From: Candidatus Aenigmatarchaeota archaeon
Lineage (GTDB): Archaea; Aenigmatarchaeota; Aenigmatarchaeia; Aenigmatarchaeales; Aenigmatarchaeaceae
Assembly (NCBI GenBank): GCA_028715225.1
Contig: JAQUSH010000044.1
Span: forward strand, 1 to 5,606
Length of the DNA: 5,606 nt
Reading direction: 5' to 3'
The notes under the pieces: model-generated
Databases searched by the model: none
Told to the model about the DNA's origin: nothing
Seen by the model: only the letters and a program-made list of their open reading frames with translations
Program-made: the position numbers and the translations under genes
In this document: in pieces, positions 1 through 5,465 of the stretch
Numbering within the stretch: position 1 is the first letter of the stretch
How the letters are laid out: each line of letters begins with the position of its first letter

Positions 1-12
1 AATATCACCTGT

Positions 13-15
13 TCA
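13..15 (-). other. In-frame TGA at the conserved Cys position of serS
   Basis: On the minus strand the codons read AAC ATA TGA ACA GGT GAT ATT (N-I-stop-T-G-D-I). Bacterial-type and many archaeal SerRS enzymes have Cys between the hydrophobic residue and TGD, so TGA stands where TGT or TGC is expected, a single-base difference. This is seen directly. The cause (base-call error, nonsense mutation, or UGA decoded as Cys or Sec) is not decided by the window. tyrS next door ends naturally at TGA, which argues against a genome-wide reassignment. Confidence 0.8.
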
Positions 16-984
16 TATGTTTACAACATGATAAGGTATCTCTAGTTTCTGGAAAATCTCTTCAGCGTTTTTAATCAGTTCCTCATGATATTTCCAAGAT
101 TCTTCTGGTTTGCAAAATATGAACTGCTCTACTTTATAGAATTGATGAACTCTAAACAATCCTTTTGTGTCTAAACCATGAGATCCAATCTCTTTTCTGA
201 AGCAAGGACTCATTCCGCACAATTTTATAGGAAGCTCTTTATCATCAATAACTTCATTCATGTACATTCCAGCCATTGGGTGCTCTGATGTAGCAATGAG
301 ATACAAATCCTGATTATCGATCTTGTACATCACGTTTTCAAAGTCAGCCAAATCAGTTACGCCTTCATATGGCTCACGTTTCATCATAACAGGCGGATCA
401 ATTACAGTGTATTTCTTTTTCATCAGATGATCAATGGTAAATCTTGTTAAAGCATGTTGTAAAAGTGCTAATTCATTTTTTAGTATGTAGAACCCTGAAC
501 CAGATAGTTTAACAGCACGATCAAAATCAGCTATGTCTAAATATTCACATAACTCAATATGTGATTTCAGAGGAAAAGTAAACTTTGGTTTCTTACCCCA
601 TTCTCTTACAATAACATTTTCAGAAGAGTCTTTACCATACGGCACAGACTCATGCAGAATATTTGGCAATCTCATTAAATTATAATCACACTCTTCTTTC
701 AGAATTTTCATTTTTTTCTCATTGTCTTCTATCTCTTTAGGTATAGAAGATGCTTGTTTCATTTGCTTCGTTATATCTTTTTCAGATTTCTTTAACTGCG
801 AAATTTCTTTAGAAATAGAATTCCTTTGTTGTTTAAGTTTTTCTATTTCTACATTAATGCTTCTCCATTCTTTATCCTTTTCTATAAGTTCTTCTAGCAT
901 TTCTAATTTTTCAGAATCTTTTCTTTTTTTCAGATCCTTACGAACAACGTCCGGATCATCTCTGATTAGTTTGATATCTAGCAT
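13..984 (-). CDS. serS: Seryl-tRNA synthetase, C-terminus cut by an in-frame TGA and the window edge
   Basis: Class II synthetase that charges tRNA-Ser with serine in the cytoplasm. The N-terminus begins MLDIKLIRDDPDVV, the usual SerRS start, followed by a long charged coiled-coil (about residues 27-100) that forms the tRNA-binding arm. The catalytic domain shows motif 1 (about 183-198, ending DPP), the serine-binding TSE (232-234) and motif 2 (about 261-288, CFRKE...GLFRVHQF). The readable frame stops after 323 residues at ...YHVVNI, whereas the family is about 420-430 long; motif 3 and roughly 100 residues are missing. Past the TGA the same frame continues T-G-D-I to the edge, which matches the conserved N-x-C-T-G-D motif, so the gene continues outside the window. 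It is second in the tyrS-serS pair and has its own Shine-Dalgarno. Identity is certain. Whether it is intact, recoded, mutated or a sequence error is open. Confidence 0.93.
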   Translation of the reverse strand: MLDIKLIRDDPDVVRKDLKKRKDSEKLEMLEELIEKDKEWRSINVEIEKLKQQRNSISKEISQLKKSEKDITKQMKQASSIPKEIEDNEKKMKILKEECDYNLMRLPNILHESVPYGKDSSENVIVREWGKKPKFTFPLKSHIELCEYLDIADFDRAVKLSGSGFYILKNELALLQHALTRFTIDHLMKKKYTVIDPPVMMKREPYEGVTDLADFENVMYKIDNQDLYLIATSEHPMAGMYMNEVIDDKELPIKLCGMSPCFRKEIGSHGLDTKGLFRVHQFYKVEQFIFCKPEESWKYHEELIKNAEEIFQKLEIPYHVVNI

Positions 985-987
985 AGC

Positions 988-994
988 ATCACTT
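988..994 (-). promoter_or_regulatory. Shine-Dalgarno of serS
   Basis: The minus strand reads AAGTGAT, then three bases, then the ATG at 984. GTGAT pairs with the 3' end of archaeal 16S rRNA (anti-Shine-Dalgarno GGAGGTGATC). The site overlaps the TGA stop of tyrS, a typical coupled arrangement. An ATG at 990-988 is rejected as the start because its frame stops after three codons. Confidence 0.7.
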
Positions 995-1948
995 ATTGAA
1001 TAATTTTCTTATTGGTGTTATTATTTTTATTAGTTCTCCTGAAACCGCATTCTTCAGATCTAACGGATGAAGTTTGCCCTGAACATAAGTTTCTTCCAGC
1101 TCTTCATATGTTTTAAATTTAAGAGTTCCTCCGAACTTTGTCGGTCTCTCAATTATCAATTCTTTGATTCTAGGAAATATAATCAATTTAGTTATCTGAA
1201 GCATTGGATTATCTTCTGCTACTTTCTCTGGGCAGTATGCGTTCTTTATGATAGATTTAATCTGCTCGTCTGAGTCGGTGACAGAAACAAAAGAACCAGG
1301 TATTGATTTTGACATCTTCTCTCCAGGTCCTTTCAATGACGTAATCAGAGGAGTATGAACTGCAACGAACTTATGATTTGTAATATTACTTAGCTCACGT
1401 CCGAGCATGTGTATCTTTCTTTGTTCCATTCCTCCATAAGCTACATCACATTTCAACGCCTTTATGTCCTGAATCTGCATCAGAGGATACCACATCTGCG
1501 ATATCGTAGCATTATCAAAATCTCTTGCAACTTCCTGCATACTGCGCATACCGCGGTTAAGCGTTGTCTCTTGCGCGATATTCATAACATCCTTAACGTA
1601 ACTCGGTTCAAACTCAAAATCAGAACCTAGAACAACTTCAGCTTTCAGTCCGATTGCTTTTATTGTCTTTCTCCATGACTCAACGTCTTTTTTTATTTTT
1701 TCTTCCTCGCCTTTTCTATTAAGTAAAGCATGAATATCTGCTAAAAGTATCTTGACTTTGAAACCAGCTTTTTCAAAATCCATTAATTTAGTAATTGTTA
1801 CAAAATGACCAAGATGCATAGGTCCGTTCGGCTCATAACCGCAGTAAACGATCGGTGTCTTCTTCTGCAGAACTTTAACTAATTCTTCCTCTGTAACGAT
1901 CTCCTGTGTATTTCTTTTAATTAGATTTAATTTAGCTTCTGCATCCAT
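989..1948 (-). CDS. tyrS: Tyrosyl-tRNA synthetase, archaeal type
   Basis: Class I synthetase that attaches tyrosine to tRNA-Tyr in the cytoplasm. The 319 residues align by eye along their whole length with the archaeal TyrRS of Methanocaldococcus jannaschii, including the IKRNT.EI opening and the LHPLDLKNAV and ELIKI..PIRK closing segments. The HIGH signature is HLGH at 45-48 and the KMSKS loop is KMSKS at 211-215. Tyrosine-pocket residues appear as Y35, Y154, Q158 and D161, with GGMEQRKIHML following at 172-182. There is no C-terminal S4 domain, as expected for the archaeal and eukaryotic form. The ATG at 1948 has no Shine-Dalgarno but has a TATA element centred about 27 bp upstream, so a leaderless mRNA is likely. 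It is the first gene of a pair with serS, with 4 bp between them. Its TGA stop falls where the homologous domain ends. Confidence 0.97.
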   Translation of the reverse strand: MDAEAKLNLIKRNTQEIVTEEELVKVLQKKTPIVYCGYEPNGPMHLGHFVTITKLMDFEKAGFKVKILLADIHALLNRKGEEEKIKKDVESWRKTIKAIGLKAEVVLGSDFEFEPSYVKDVMNIAQETTLNRGMRSMQEVARDFDNATISQMWYPLMQIQDIKALKCDVAYGGMEQRKIHMLGRELSNITNHKFVAVHTPLITSLKGPGEKMSKSIPGSFVSVTDSDEQIKSIIKNAYCPEKVAEDNPMLQITKLIIFPRIKELIIERPTKFGGTLKFKTYEELEETYVQGKLHPLDLKNAVSGELIKIITPIRKLFNK

Positions 1949-1965
1949 ATCTAAAGGTTTATTAA

Positions 1966-1986
1966 GATAGATATATAATGATTTCC
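1966..1986. repeat. 21-bp dispersed direct repeat, copy in the tyrS promoter
   Basis: This segment, which contains the tyrS TATA box, matches 3352-3372 in the same orientation at 19 of 21 positions; the last 15 bases (TATATAATGATTTCC) are identical. Much of it is AT-rich, so chance is not excluded, but the GATTTCC end is less trivial. Confidence 0.5.
1970..1978 (-). promoter_or_regulatory. TATA box of tyrS-serS
   Basis: The minus strand shows ATTATATATC in the 49-bp gap after the upstream gene. Its centre lies about 27 bp before the tyrS ATG, the archaeal distance between TATA box and transcription start, so transcription should begin at or next to the ATG. No Shine-Dalgarno follows, which fits a leaderless transcript. 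Confidence 0.55.
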
Positions 1987-1997
1987 TTCTAAATTAA

Positions 1998-3275
1998 TTA
2001 TAATGTTTTTAGCCATTCTAATTTTGTCTGTGCTGTTGGTTTTAAAACATCATATCTCTCAACTATCTGATTTGTTAAGTAGGATATATCTTTAACAATT
2101 TGTTCCTCATCTCTACTTGAAGGTGAAAATGCTAAACCTTCAATTTCCATTTGAAATATATCATTGGTATTGCATATTGATCTGTCTACAAGAATGCAAA
2201 ATGAATTTCCAGTCAGTTCACTTTCAACTAAAAAATATTTTCGTTTTCTATGAAGAATCCTTGATGGGAATTTCTTCATATCCTCTGTAAACGGATATCT
2301 ATTCTCGTTTCTTTTTACTATACAATTCAAACCAAATTTATCGGTTGCTATTTCTGTATTTGATTTTTTTATAACTGTTTTAGTTTTTCCTTTAGTGCTT
2401 ACTCTTAGATAATCCTCATCTGGTGCAATGAGATAACTATGAATTTTTGCCCCTTCAAGTGTATAATCAAAATTACCAATAAGCCTGAAACCAGTAATAT
2501 TTCTATTTCGTATGTCATTCTTTATTCTGTGAAAAACATATTGATCTTTATCATCTAATGATAGCTTAGCTTCTATTTCTGTATTAGAAGATGGAACATT
2601 TCTATTGGCTTGTCTTCTACGGTATGATGCTAAAATGTTATATGCCATATCCTTCTTTGATACTATCATTTCGATTGAGGGATCATTCAGAATCGCCTTC
2701 ACTTTTTCTACTTCCAGAGAACCAATTTTATTTTGTGGTATTTTGATTTCGATTCTATCGTAATTTTCATTGCCGATTTGTTCAGCTGTTAACAAATCTT
2801 TAAACATATAGTACTTAAGCTGACTGTCTACTGTAATTCTTAATCCTTTCTTATCGGATGTAACAAAGTGTCTTCTTCTGTAACTGTCTGAAAGATATGG
2901 ATGAAACGGTATCGTAAATGGTAAATTCAATAATCTTTCGTTAGTTTTCATCTCTGATAATATTTCATTGAATGTAGTTTCTTTTCTATATTTTTGTCTC
3001 ATGCGCGAATTAGCAATAATTATATCTTCTTTGATTTCAAAGATCCATTTGTCATTTTTCTGAAATTCTATCATTCTGTCTGTTGTATTGTTAATGTATT
3101 TTCTTGCTTTAATAGAAAGATTAAATGGAACTTCGTGTTCTAAATTATTAAAATAGAGTGTCTGGTTATAGTCTGTTAAATTTCTTTGCTCGCTCATGAA
3201 ATGACTAAGTTCTTCTATGATTTCTTCTGTTTTAGAATGATCTACACAATATCTTTCTTCCTTTCTAAGATTCAT
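1998..3275 (-). CDS. Tandem VTC-CYTH (triphosphate tunnel metalloenzyme) protein
   Basis: A 425-residue cytosolic protein with no signal peptide or membrane segment. Residues about 5-215 look like a VTC polyphosphate-polymerase-like domain: EERY near the start, basic strand SIKARKY (54-60), FEIKED (79-84), RQKYRKET (93-100), SYRRR (131-135), LRITVD (145-150), IEIKIP (175-180) and SKK (206-208). Residues about 231-425 look like a second tunnel domain of the CYTH type: ExExK as EIEAK (233-237), YLRVSTKGKTK (289-299), a basic strand near 338-346 and a closing MEIEG (376-380). Tunnel enzymes bind polyphosphate or triphosphate with inward basic residues and use acidic residues for Mg or Mn. Substrate and reaction here are unknown; both polyphosphate metabolism and triphosphate hydrolysis are possible. 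The ATG at 3275 has a TATA box 27 bp upstream and no Shine-Dalgarno. GC is about 30%. Domain calls are by motif, not by search; the VTC half is the firmer one. Confidence 0.75.
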   Translation of the reverse strand: MNLRKEERYCVDHSKTEEIIEELSHFMSEQRNLTDYNQTLYFNNLEHEVPFNLSIKARKYINNTTDRMIEFQKNDKWIFEIKEDIIIANSRMRQKYRKETTFNEILSEMKTNERLLNLPFTIPFHPYLSDSYRRRHFVTSDKKGLRITVDSQLKYYMFKDLLTAEQIGNENYDRIEIKIPQNKIGSLEVEKVKAILNDPSIEMIVSKKDMAYNILASYRRRQANRNVPSSNTEIEAKLSLDDKDQYVFHRIKNDIRNRNITGFRLIGNFDYTLEGAKIHSYLIAPDEDYLRVSTKGKTKTVIKKSNTEIATDKFGLNCIVKRNENRYPFTEDMKKFPSRILHRKRKYFLVESELTGNSFCILVDRSICNTNDIFQMEIEGLAFSPSSRDEEQIVKDISYLTNQIVERYDVLKPTAQTKLEWLKTL

Positions 3276-3298
3276 TATAAATGAATATATACAAAAAC

Positions 3299-3305
3299 AT
3301 AAATA
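3299..3305 (-). promoter_or_regulatory. TATA box of the VTC-CYTH gene
   Basis: The minus strand reads AAGTATTTATG, with TATTTAT centred about 27 bp upstream of the ATG at 3275. The expected start of transcription coincides with the start codon, again suggesting a leaderless mRNA. A second AT-rich stretch (TATATATT near 3285-3291) is too close to the start codon to act as the TATA box. Confidence 0.5.
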
Positions 3306-3326
3306 CTTGCATCAAAAGGCGAATTG

Positions 3327-3346
3327 AAACTAAGAAATCTATTTGT
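3327..3346. repeat. 20-bp direct repeat, left copy
   Basis: Identical over 20 bases to 3813-3832, 486 bp away in the same orientation (begins AAACTAAGAAA, ends CTATTTGT). The left flank is also partly alike: GAATT here against GAATATTT there. This copy lacks the TATA element that the right copy abuts. Together the copies bracket the 114-residue gene with its promoter. Confidence 0.8.
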
Positions 3347-3351
3347 ATTGA

Positions 3352-3372
3352 GATAATTATATAATGATTTCC
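3352..3372. repeat. 21-bp dispersed direct repeat, copy upstream of the VTC-CYTH gene
   Basis: It matches the tyrS promoter segment 1966-1986 at 19 of 21 positions. Only five bases separate it from the 20-bp repeat copy at 3327-3346. No start codon lies at the leaderless distance on the minus strand, so if it acts as a promoter here it would make a transcript with a leader of about 60 bases before the VTC-CYTH gene. Confidence 0.5.
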
Positions 3373-3396
3373 ACGATCACTGTGAATATTGAGAAA

Positions 3397-3741
3397 TTAT
3401 CGACTTGATACTGCTTGCTGATAAAATACTGCGACAGGACCATCATGACTTGGAATTGTATGTAATTGCCCGGTTGCTTCATAACCGCACTCAGCGACTC
3501 TATCAGCAAGTCCGGCAGCATTCAAAAAATTATCTTCTGCCAAAAATGTTATATCAGAATATGGTTTATCAGGAAAGCGCTTTCCAAGACCTCTTGTATA
3601 TGCATCTAGCAATTCTCTTACTCCAGCACAATTCTTAGTTTTGTGAAGTTCCGCCAATGCTCTTGCGACTTCGTGTGGATTATCACCAACATTCGGATCT
3701 GCCAATCTTTCAACAAGTGGTTTTTTGACTGTTTTTTCCAT
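3397..3741 (-). CDS. Hypothetical protein of 114 residues
   Basis: I do not recognise this family. The protein is soluble, with no signal peptide or membrane segment. The first two thirds look helical (VARALAELHK at 25-34, VRELLDAYTRGLGKRF at 41-56, then FLNAAGLADRVAECGY at 72-87). A short region of probable strand follows (QLHTIP, then VAVFYQQ at 103-109). It has two Cys (38 and 85) and no obvious catalytic or metal-binding cluster. That it is a real gene is supported by a strong BRE/TATA (GGTTTAAATC), an AAGTGAT Shine-Dalgarno four bases before the ATG, and a TAA stop. GC over 3421-3720 is about 41% by hand count, higher than the neighbouring gene at about 30%. It lies between two exact 20-bp direct repeats, so transfer or insertion is plausible. 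It is divergent from the nuclease gene and upstream of the VTC-CYTH gene on the same strand, 121 bp away. Confidence 0.75.
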   Translation of the reverse strand: MEKTVKKPLVERLADPNVGDNPHEVARALAELHKTKNCAGVRELLDAYTRGLGKRFPDKPYSDITFLAEDNFLNAAGLADRVAECGYEATGQLHTIPSHDGPVAVFYQQAVSSR

Positions 3742-3745
3742 CTAT

Positions 3746-3752
3746 ATCACTT
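3746..3752 (-). promoter_or_regulatory. Shine-Dalgarno of the 114-residue gene
   Basis: The minus strand reads AAGTGAT and then four bases before the ATG at 3741. It is the same heptamer as in front of serS. It lies inside the roughly 12-base leader expected from the TATA position, so this is a leadered gene, unlike most genes here. Confidence 0.65.
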
Positions 3753-3754
3753 AA

Positions 3755-3774
3755 TTTATCTTTGAACAGATAAA
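3755..3774. repeat. Perfect inverted repeat, possible operator
   Basis: TTTATCT and AGATAAA are perfect 7-base arms around the 6-base spacer TTGAAC. The repeat sits directly between the TATA box of the 114-residue gene (3775-3784) and its predicted transcription start near 3753, where a bound repressor would block initiation. AT-rich arms of this length can arise by chance; the position is the main argument. Confidence 0.45.
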
Positions 3775-3784
3775 GATTTAAACC
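3775..3784 (-). promoter_or_regulatory. BRE/TATA of the 114-residue gene
   Basis: The minus strand reads GGTTTAAATC, preceded by a run of A. The TATA centre near 3779 predicts a start near 3753 and a leader of about 12 bases that holds the Shine-Dalgarno. It shares the short intergenic region with the oppositely directed TATA of the nuclease gene, about 30 bp away. Confidence 0.6.
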
Positions 3785-3806
3785 TTTTTAGAATCAAAAA
3801 AAGTGA

Positions 3807-3816
3807 ATATTTAAAC
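3807..3816 (+). promoter_or_regulatory. TATA box of the beta-CASP nuclease gene
   Basis: The sequence ATATTTAAAC has its centre about 27 bp upstream of the ATG at 3838. No Shine-Dalgarno precedes the ATG, so a leaderless transcript is expected. The right copy of the 20-bp repeat begins within this element and fills the spacer to the start site. Confidence 0.6.
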
Positions 3817-3832
3817 TAAGAAATCTATTTGT
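3813..3832. repeat. 20-bp direct repeat, right copy
   Basis: Exact match to 3327-3346. It covers the end of the TATA element and the spacer up to six bases before the nuclease start codon, so it is part of a working promoter, while the left copy is not in an evident promoter position. Confidence 0.8.
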
Positions 3833-3837
3833 TTAGC

Positions 3838-5079
3838 ATGAAGGTAGAATGTCTAGGTGGGTTCAGAGAAGTAGGTAGAAATGCAGTTCTTCTAGATTCT
3901 AAAGAAAAGATAATGCTAGACTTTGGTCTAAACGTAGAAGACACAGAACCTCCAGTTATGCCTAAGCGGGTAGATTATTGCCTTTTAGCTCATGCTCACC
4001 TGGATCACGTAGGATGCATTCCTATGCTTAACAAGTTCAATTGCCCAGTTTATTCTACAGCAGCTACATTTGATCAAGCTCATCTGTTGTTAAAAGACTC
4101 ACTGAAAGTAGCAAGACTTAAAGGACATCCATTATTGTTCTCAGAATCTGATGTAGAAAAGATAAAACGAAAAGAAAAATTAGTAACTTACGGCCAGATG
4201 CTGGATACCAAACATGCGAAGATAGAAATCCATAATGCTGGTCATGTCCCTGGAAGCATAATGTATGTTGTTGAAATCGAAGGAAAGAGGATACTTTATA
4301 CAAGTGACTTTTCTCTTAAAGATTCAAGATTGCTAAAAGGCGCAAACATAGATGAATTAAAGGACATAGATGTTCTGTTTACAGAATCAACTTATGCATC
4401 TCGAGAGCATCCTCCAAGAGATGAAACTGAAAAGAAATTGTATCAGATTGTAAGTGATACTATAAATTGTGGAGGAATAGCCTTGATTCCTGCTTTTGCT
4501 GTCGGGAGAAGCGCTGAGATTTTAATGGCTCTTAATTCATTCAGGCCGAAATTCAAGATATACATGGACGGAATGGCACGAGCTGCAACTGAAATATATT
4601 TACAGTATCCTGAACTTATCAGAAATCACAAAGCGCTGAGCAGCGCGCTAAATAAAGTTGACATGATTACAAACAACGAGCAAAGAAAAGAAGCAATTAA
4701 AGAACCTTGCGCAATAATCACAACAGGAGGATGCTTAGACGGCGGTCCTGCTGTTCAGTATATCAGAAATCTGTGGAGCAGAGAAAATAATTCTTTAACA
4801 TTCGTAGGATATCAGATTCCTAAGACAGCTGGACGATATCTTTTAGACACTGGACGTTTCGTTAATGAGGAAACTGACTTGAAATTAAAGATGCGGGTGA
4901 ATTCTTTGGATTTCTCAGCGCATGCTGACAGAAATGACTTATTCAAATTTATCAACAAGATAAGGCCTAAAAAAATAGTCTGCATGCACGGTGACCAGTG
5001 TCAAAGATTTGCACAAGAATTAAGAAGCAGAGGATTTGATGCTGAAGCTCCTAAAATTGGAGAAACTATAAATATTTAG
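3838..5079 (+). CDS. Beta-CASP metallo-beta-lactamase ribonuclease (archaeal CPSF2-like)
   Basis: A 413-residue cytosolic zinc nuclease related to eukaryotic CPSF73 and RNase J, expected to act in RNA 3'-end processing or 5'-end decay. Motif 1 is D28 (MLDFG), motif 2 is HAHLDH at 52-57, motif 3 is H136 (GHVPGS) and motif 4 is D157 (TSDFS). The beta-CASP region supplies motif A E183 (FTEST), motif B H362 (FSAHAD) and motif C H384 (CMHGD). All metal-binding and catalytic residues of the family are present. There are no N-terminal KH domains: the lactamase fold begins at residue 1 (KVECLGGFREVGRN), which favours the aCPSF2 group over aCPSF1. One deviation is TTGGCLDGGP (295-304), where relatives usually have TSGML.GGP. 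The ATG at 3838 is chosen over an in-frame TTG at 3829 because it fits the family start and the TATA spacing. The gene overlaps the convergent hsp20 stop by 4 bp. Confidence 0.93.
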   Translation: MKVECLGGFREVGRNAVLLDSKEKIMLDFGLNVEDTEPPVMPKRVDYCLLAHAHLDHVGCIPMLNKFNCPVYSTAATFDQAHLLLKDSLKVARLKGHPLLFSESDVEKIKRKEKLVTYGQMLDTKHAKIEIHNAGHVPGSIMYVVEIEGKRILYTSDFSLKDSRLLKGANIDELKDIDVLFTESTYASREHPPRDETEKKLYQIVSDTINCGGIALIPAFAVGRSAEILMALNSFRPKFKIYMDGMARAATEIYLQYPELIRNHKALSSALNKVDMITNNEQRKEAIKEPCAIITTGGCLDGGPAVQYIRNLWSRENNSLTFVGYQIPKTAGRYLLDTGRFVNEETDLKLKMRVNSLDFSAHADRNDLFKFINKIRPKKIVCMHGDQCQRFAQELRSRGFDAEAPKIGETINI

Positions 5080-5465
5080 TATCTTTTCTTAATAGCTTTC
5101 TTCATCGTAACTTCAAGAATATTATTTTCAAACTTAGCACTGACCTTGTTAGGATCAATTTCAATCGGAAGTGTAATTATCTTCTGTGTAGAAACAGCTG
5201 AAGCATATTCCTTGTAAACATCTTCGCCTTTCTCGATCTTTGACTTTTTCTTTGCAGCTGAAAGCTCTATTGTCTTGGAAGTGACTTTAAGGTTTATCTC
5301 GTCTTTATTATAGCCTGGAATTGAAGCTTTGGCAATCAGGTTTTCACCGTTGTCCATGAAACCTATCTGTATTGTATCTAAAGAAGGAGTTGGGACCTCT
5401 ACCTCTTTTTTGAACATTTTTTTAAAGGGGTTCTCAAACCACAGTTTCAGCTTCTTATTTTCCAT
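5076..5465 (-). CDS. hsp20: Small heat-shock protein, Hsp20 / alpha-crystallin family
   Basis: ATP-independent holdase chaperone that forms oligomers and binds unfolding proteins in the cytoplasm. The 129 residues consist of a short basic N-terminal arm (1-28) and an alpha-crystallin domain (about 29-124). Family markers are ASIPGYNKDEINLKV (47-61), EYASAVSTQKIITLP (86-100) and VSAKFENNILEV (108-119), the last matching the usual A...NGVL.I but with Asn for Gly. The C-terminal I-x-I anchor that many relatives use for oligomer assembly is absent; the chain ends KKAIKKRY. The basic tail and arm are Lys-rich. The gene converges on the nuclease gene with overlapping stops and is divergent from the partial gene at the right edge. 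No clear Shine-Dalgarno is seen before the ATG at 5465. Confidence 0.92.
   Translation of the reverse strand: MENKKLKLWFENPFKKMFKKEVEVPTPSLDTIQIGFMDNGENLIAKASIPGYNKDEINLKVTSKTIELSAAKKKSKIEKGEDVYKEYASAVSTQKIITLPIEIDPNKVSAKFENNILEVTMKKAIKKRY

Noticed and set aside
938..991. Read-through extension of tyrS past its TGA, as if UGA were a sense codon
   Set aside because: It would add 17 residues with a second UGA and no similarity to TyrRS, while the protein already ends at the family boundary.
722..1003. Plus-strand frame of 93 codons, very rich in Ser, Leu and Ile
   Set aside because: It is the antisense of the coiled-coil arm of serS; Lys/Glu-rich helix codons read backwards give such Ser/Phe-rich sequence. 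No promoter or Shine-Dalgarno is evident.
1067..1630. Plus-strand frames at 1067-1273 and 1409-1630
   Set aside because: Both are opposite the well-conserved tyrS and show no family resemblance or start signals.
3370..3392. Short hairpin around CACGATCACTGTG as a terminator or structured RNA
   Set aside because: The stem is only three or four pairs and no T-run follows on either strand.
3276..3396. CRISPR array or tRNA in the noncoding stretch
   Set aside because: The repeats occur only twice with no regular spacing, and no cloverleaf or T-loop pattern (GTTCRA) was seen.
3405..3638. Plus-strand frame of 77 codons opposite the 114-residue gene
   Set aside because: The minus-strand frame is longer and has BRE/TATA, a Shine-Dalgarno and an ordinary protein composition; the plus frame has none of these.
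3829..3837. TTG start for the nuclease, adding three residues
   Set aside because: The ATG at 3838 gives the family-typical N-terminus and lies at the expected distance from the TATA box.
4118..4303. Minus-strand frame of 61 codons inside the nuclease gene
   Set aside because: It is a shadow of a clearly conserved catalytic domain, with a composition unlike a real protein.
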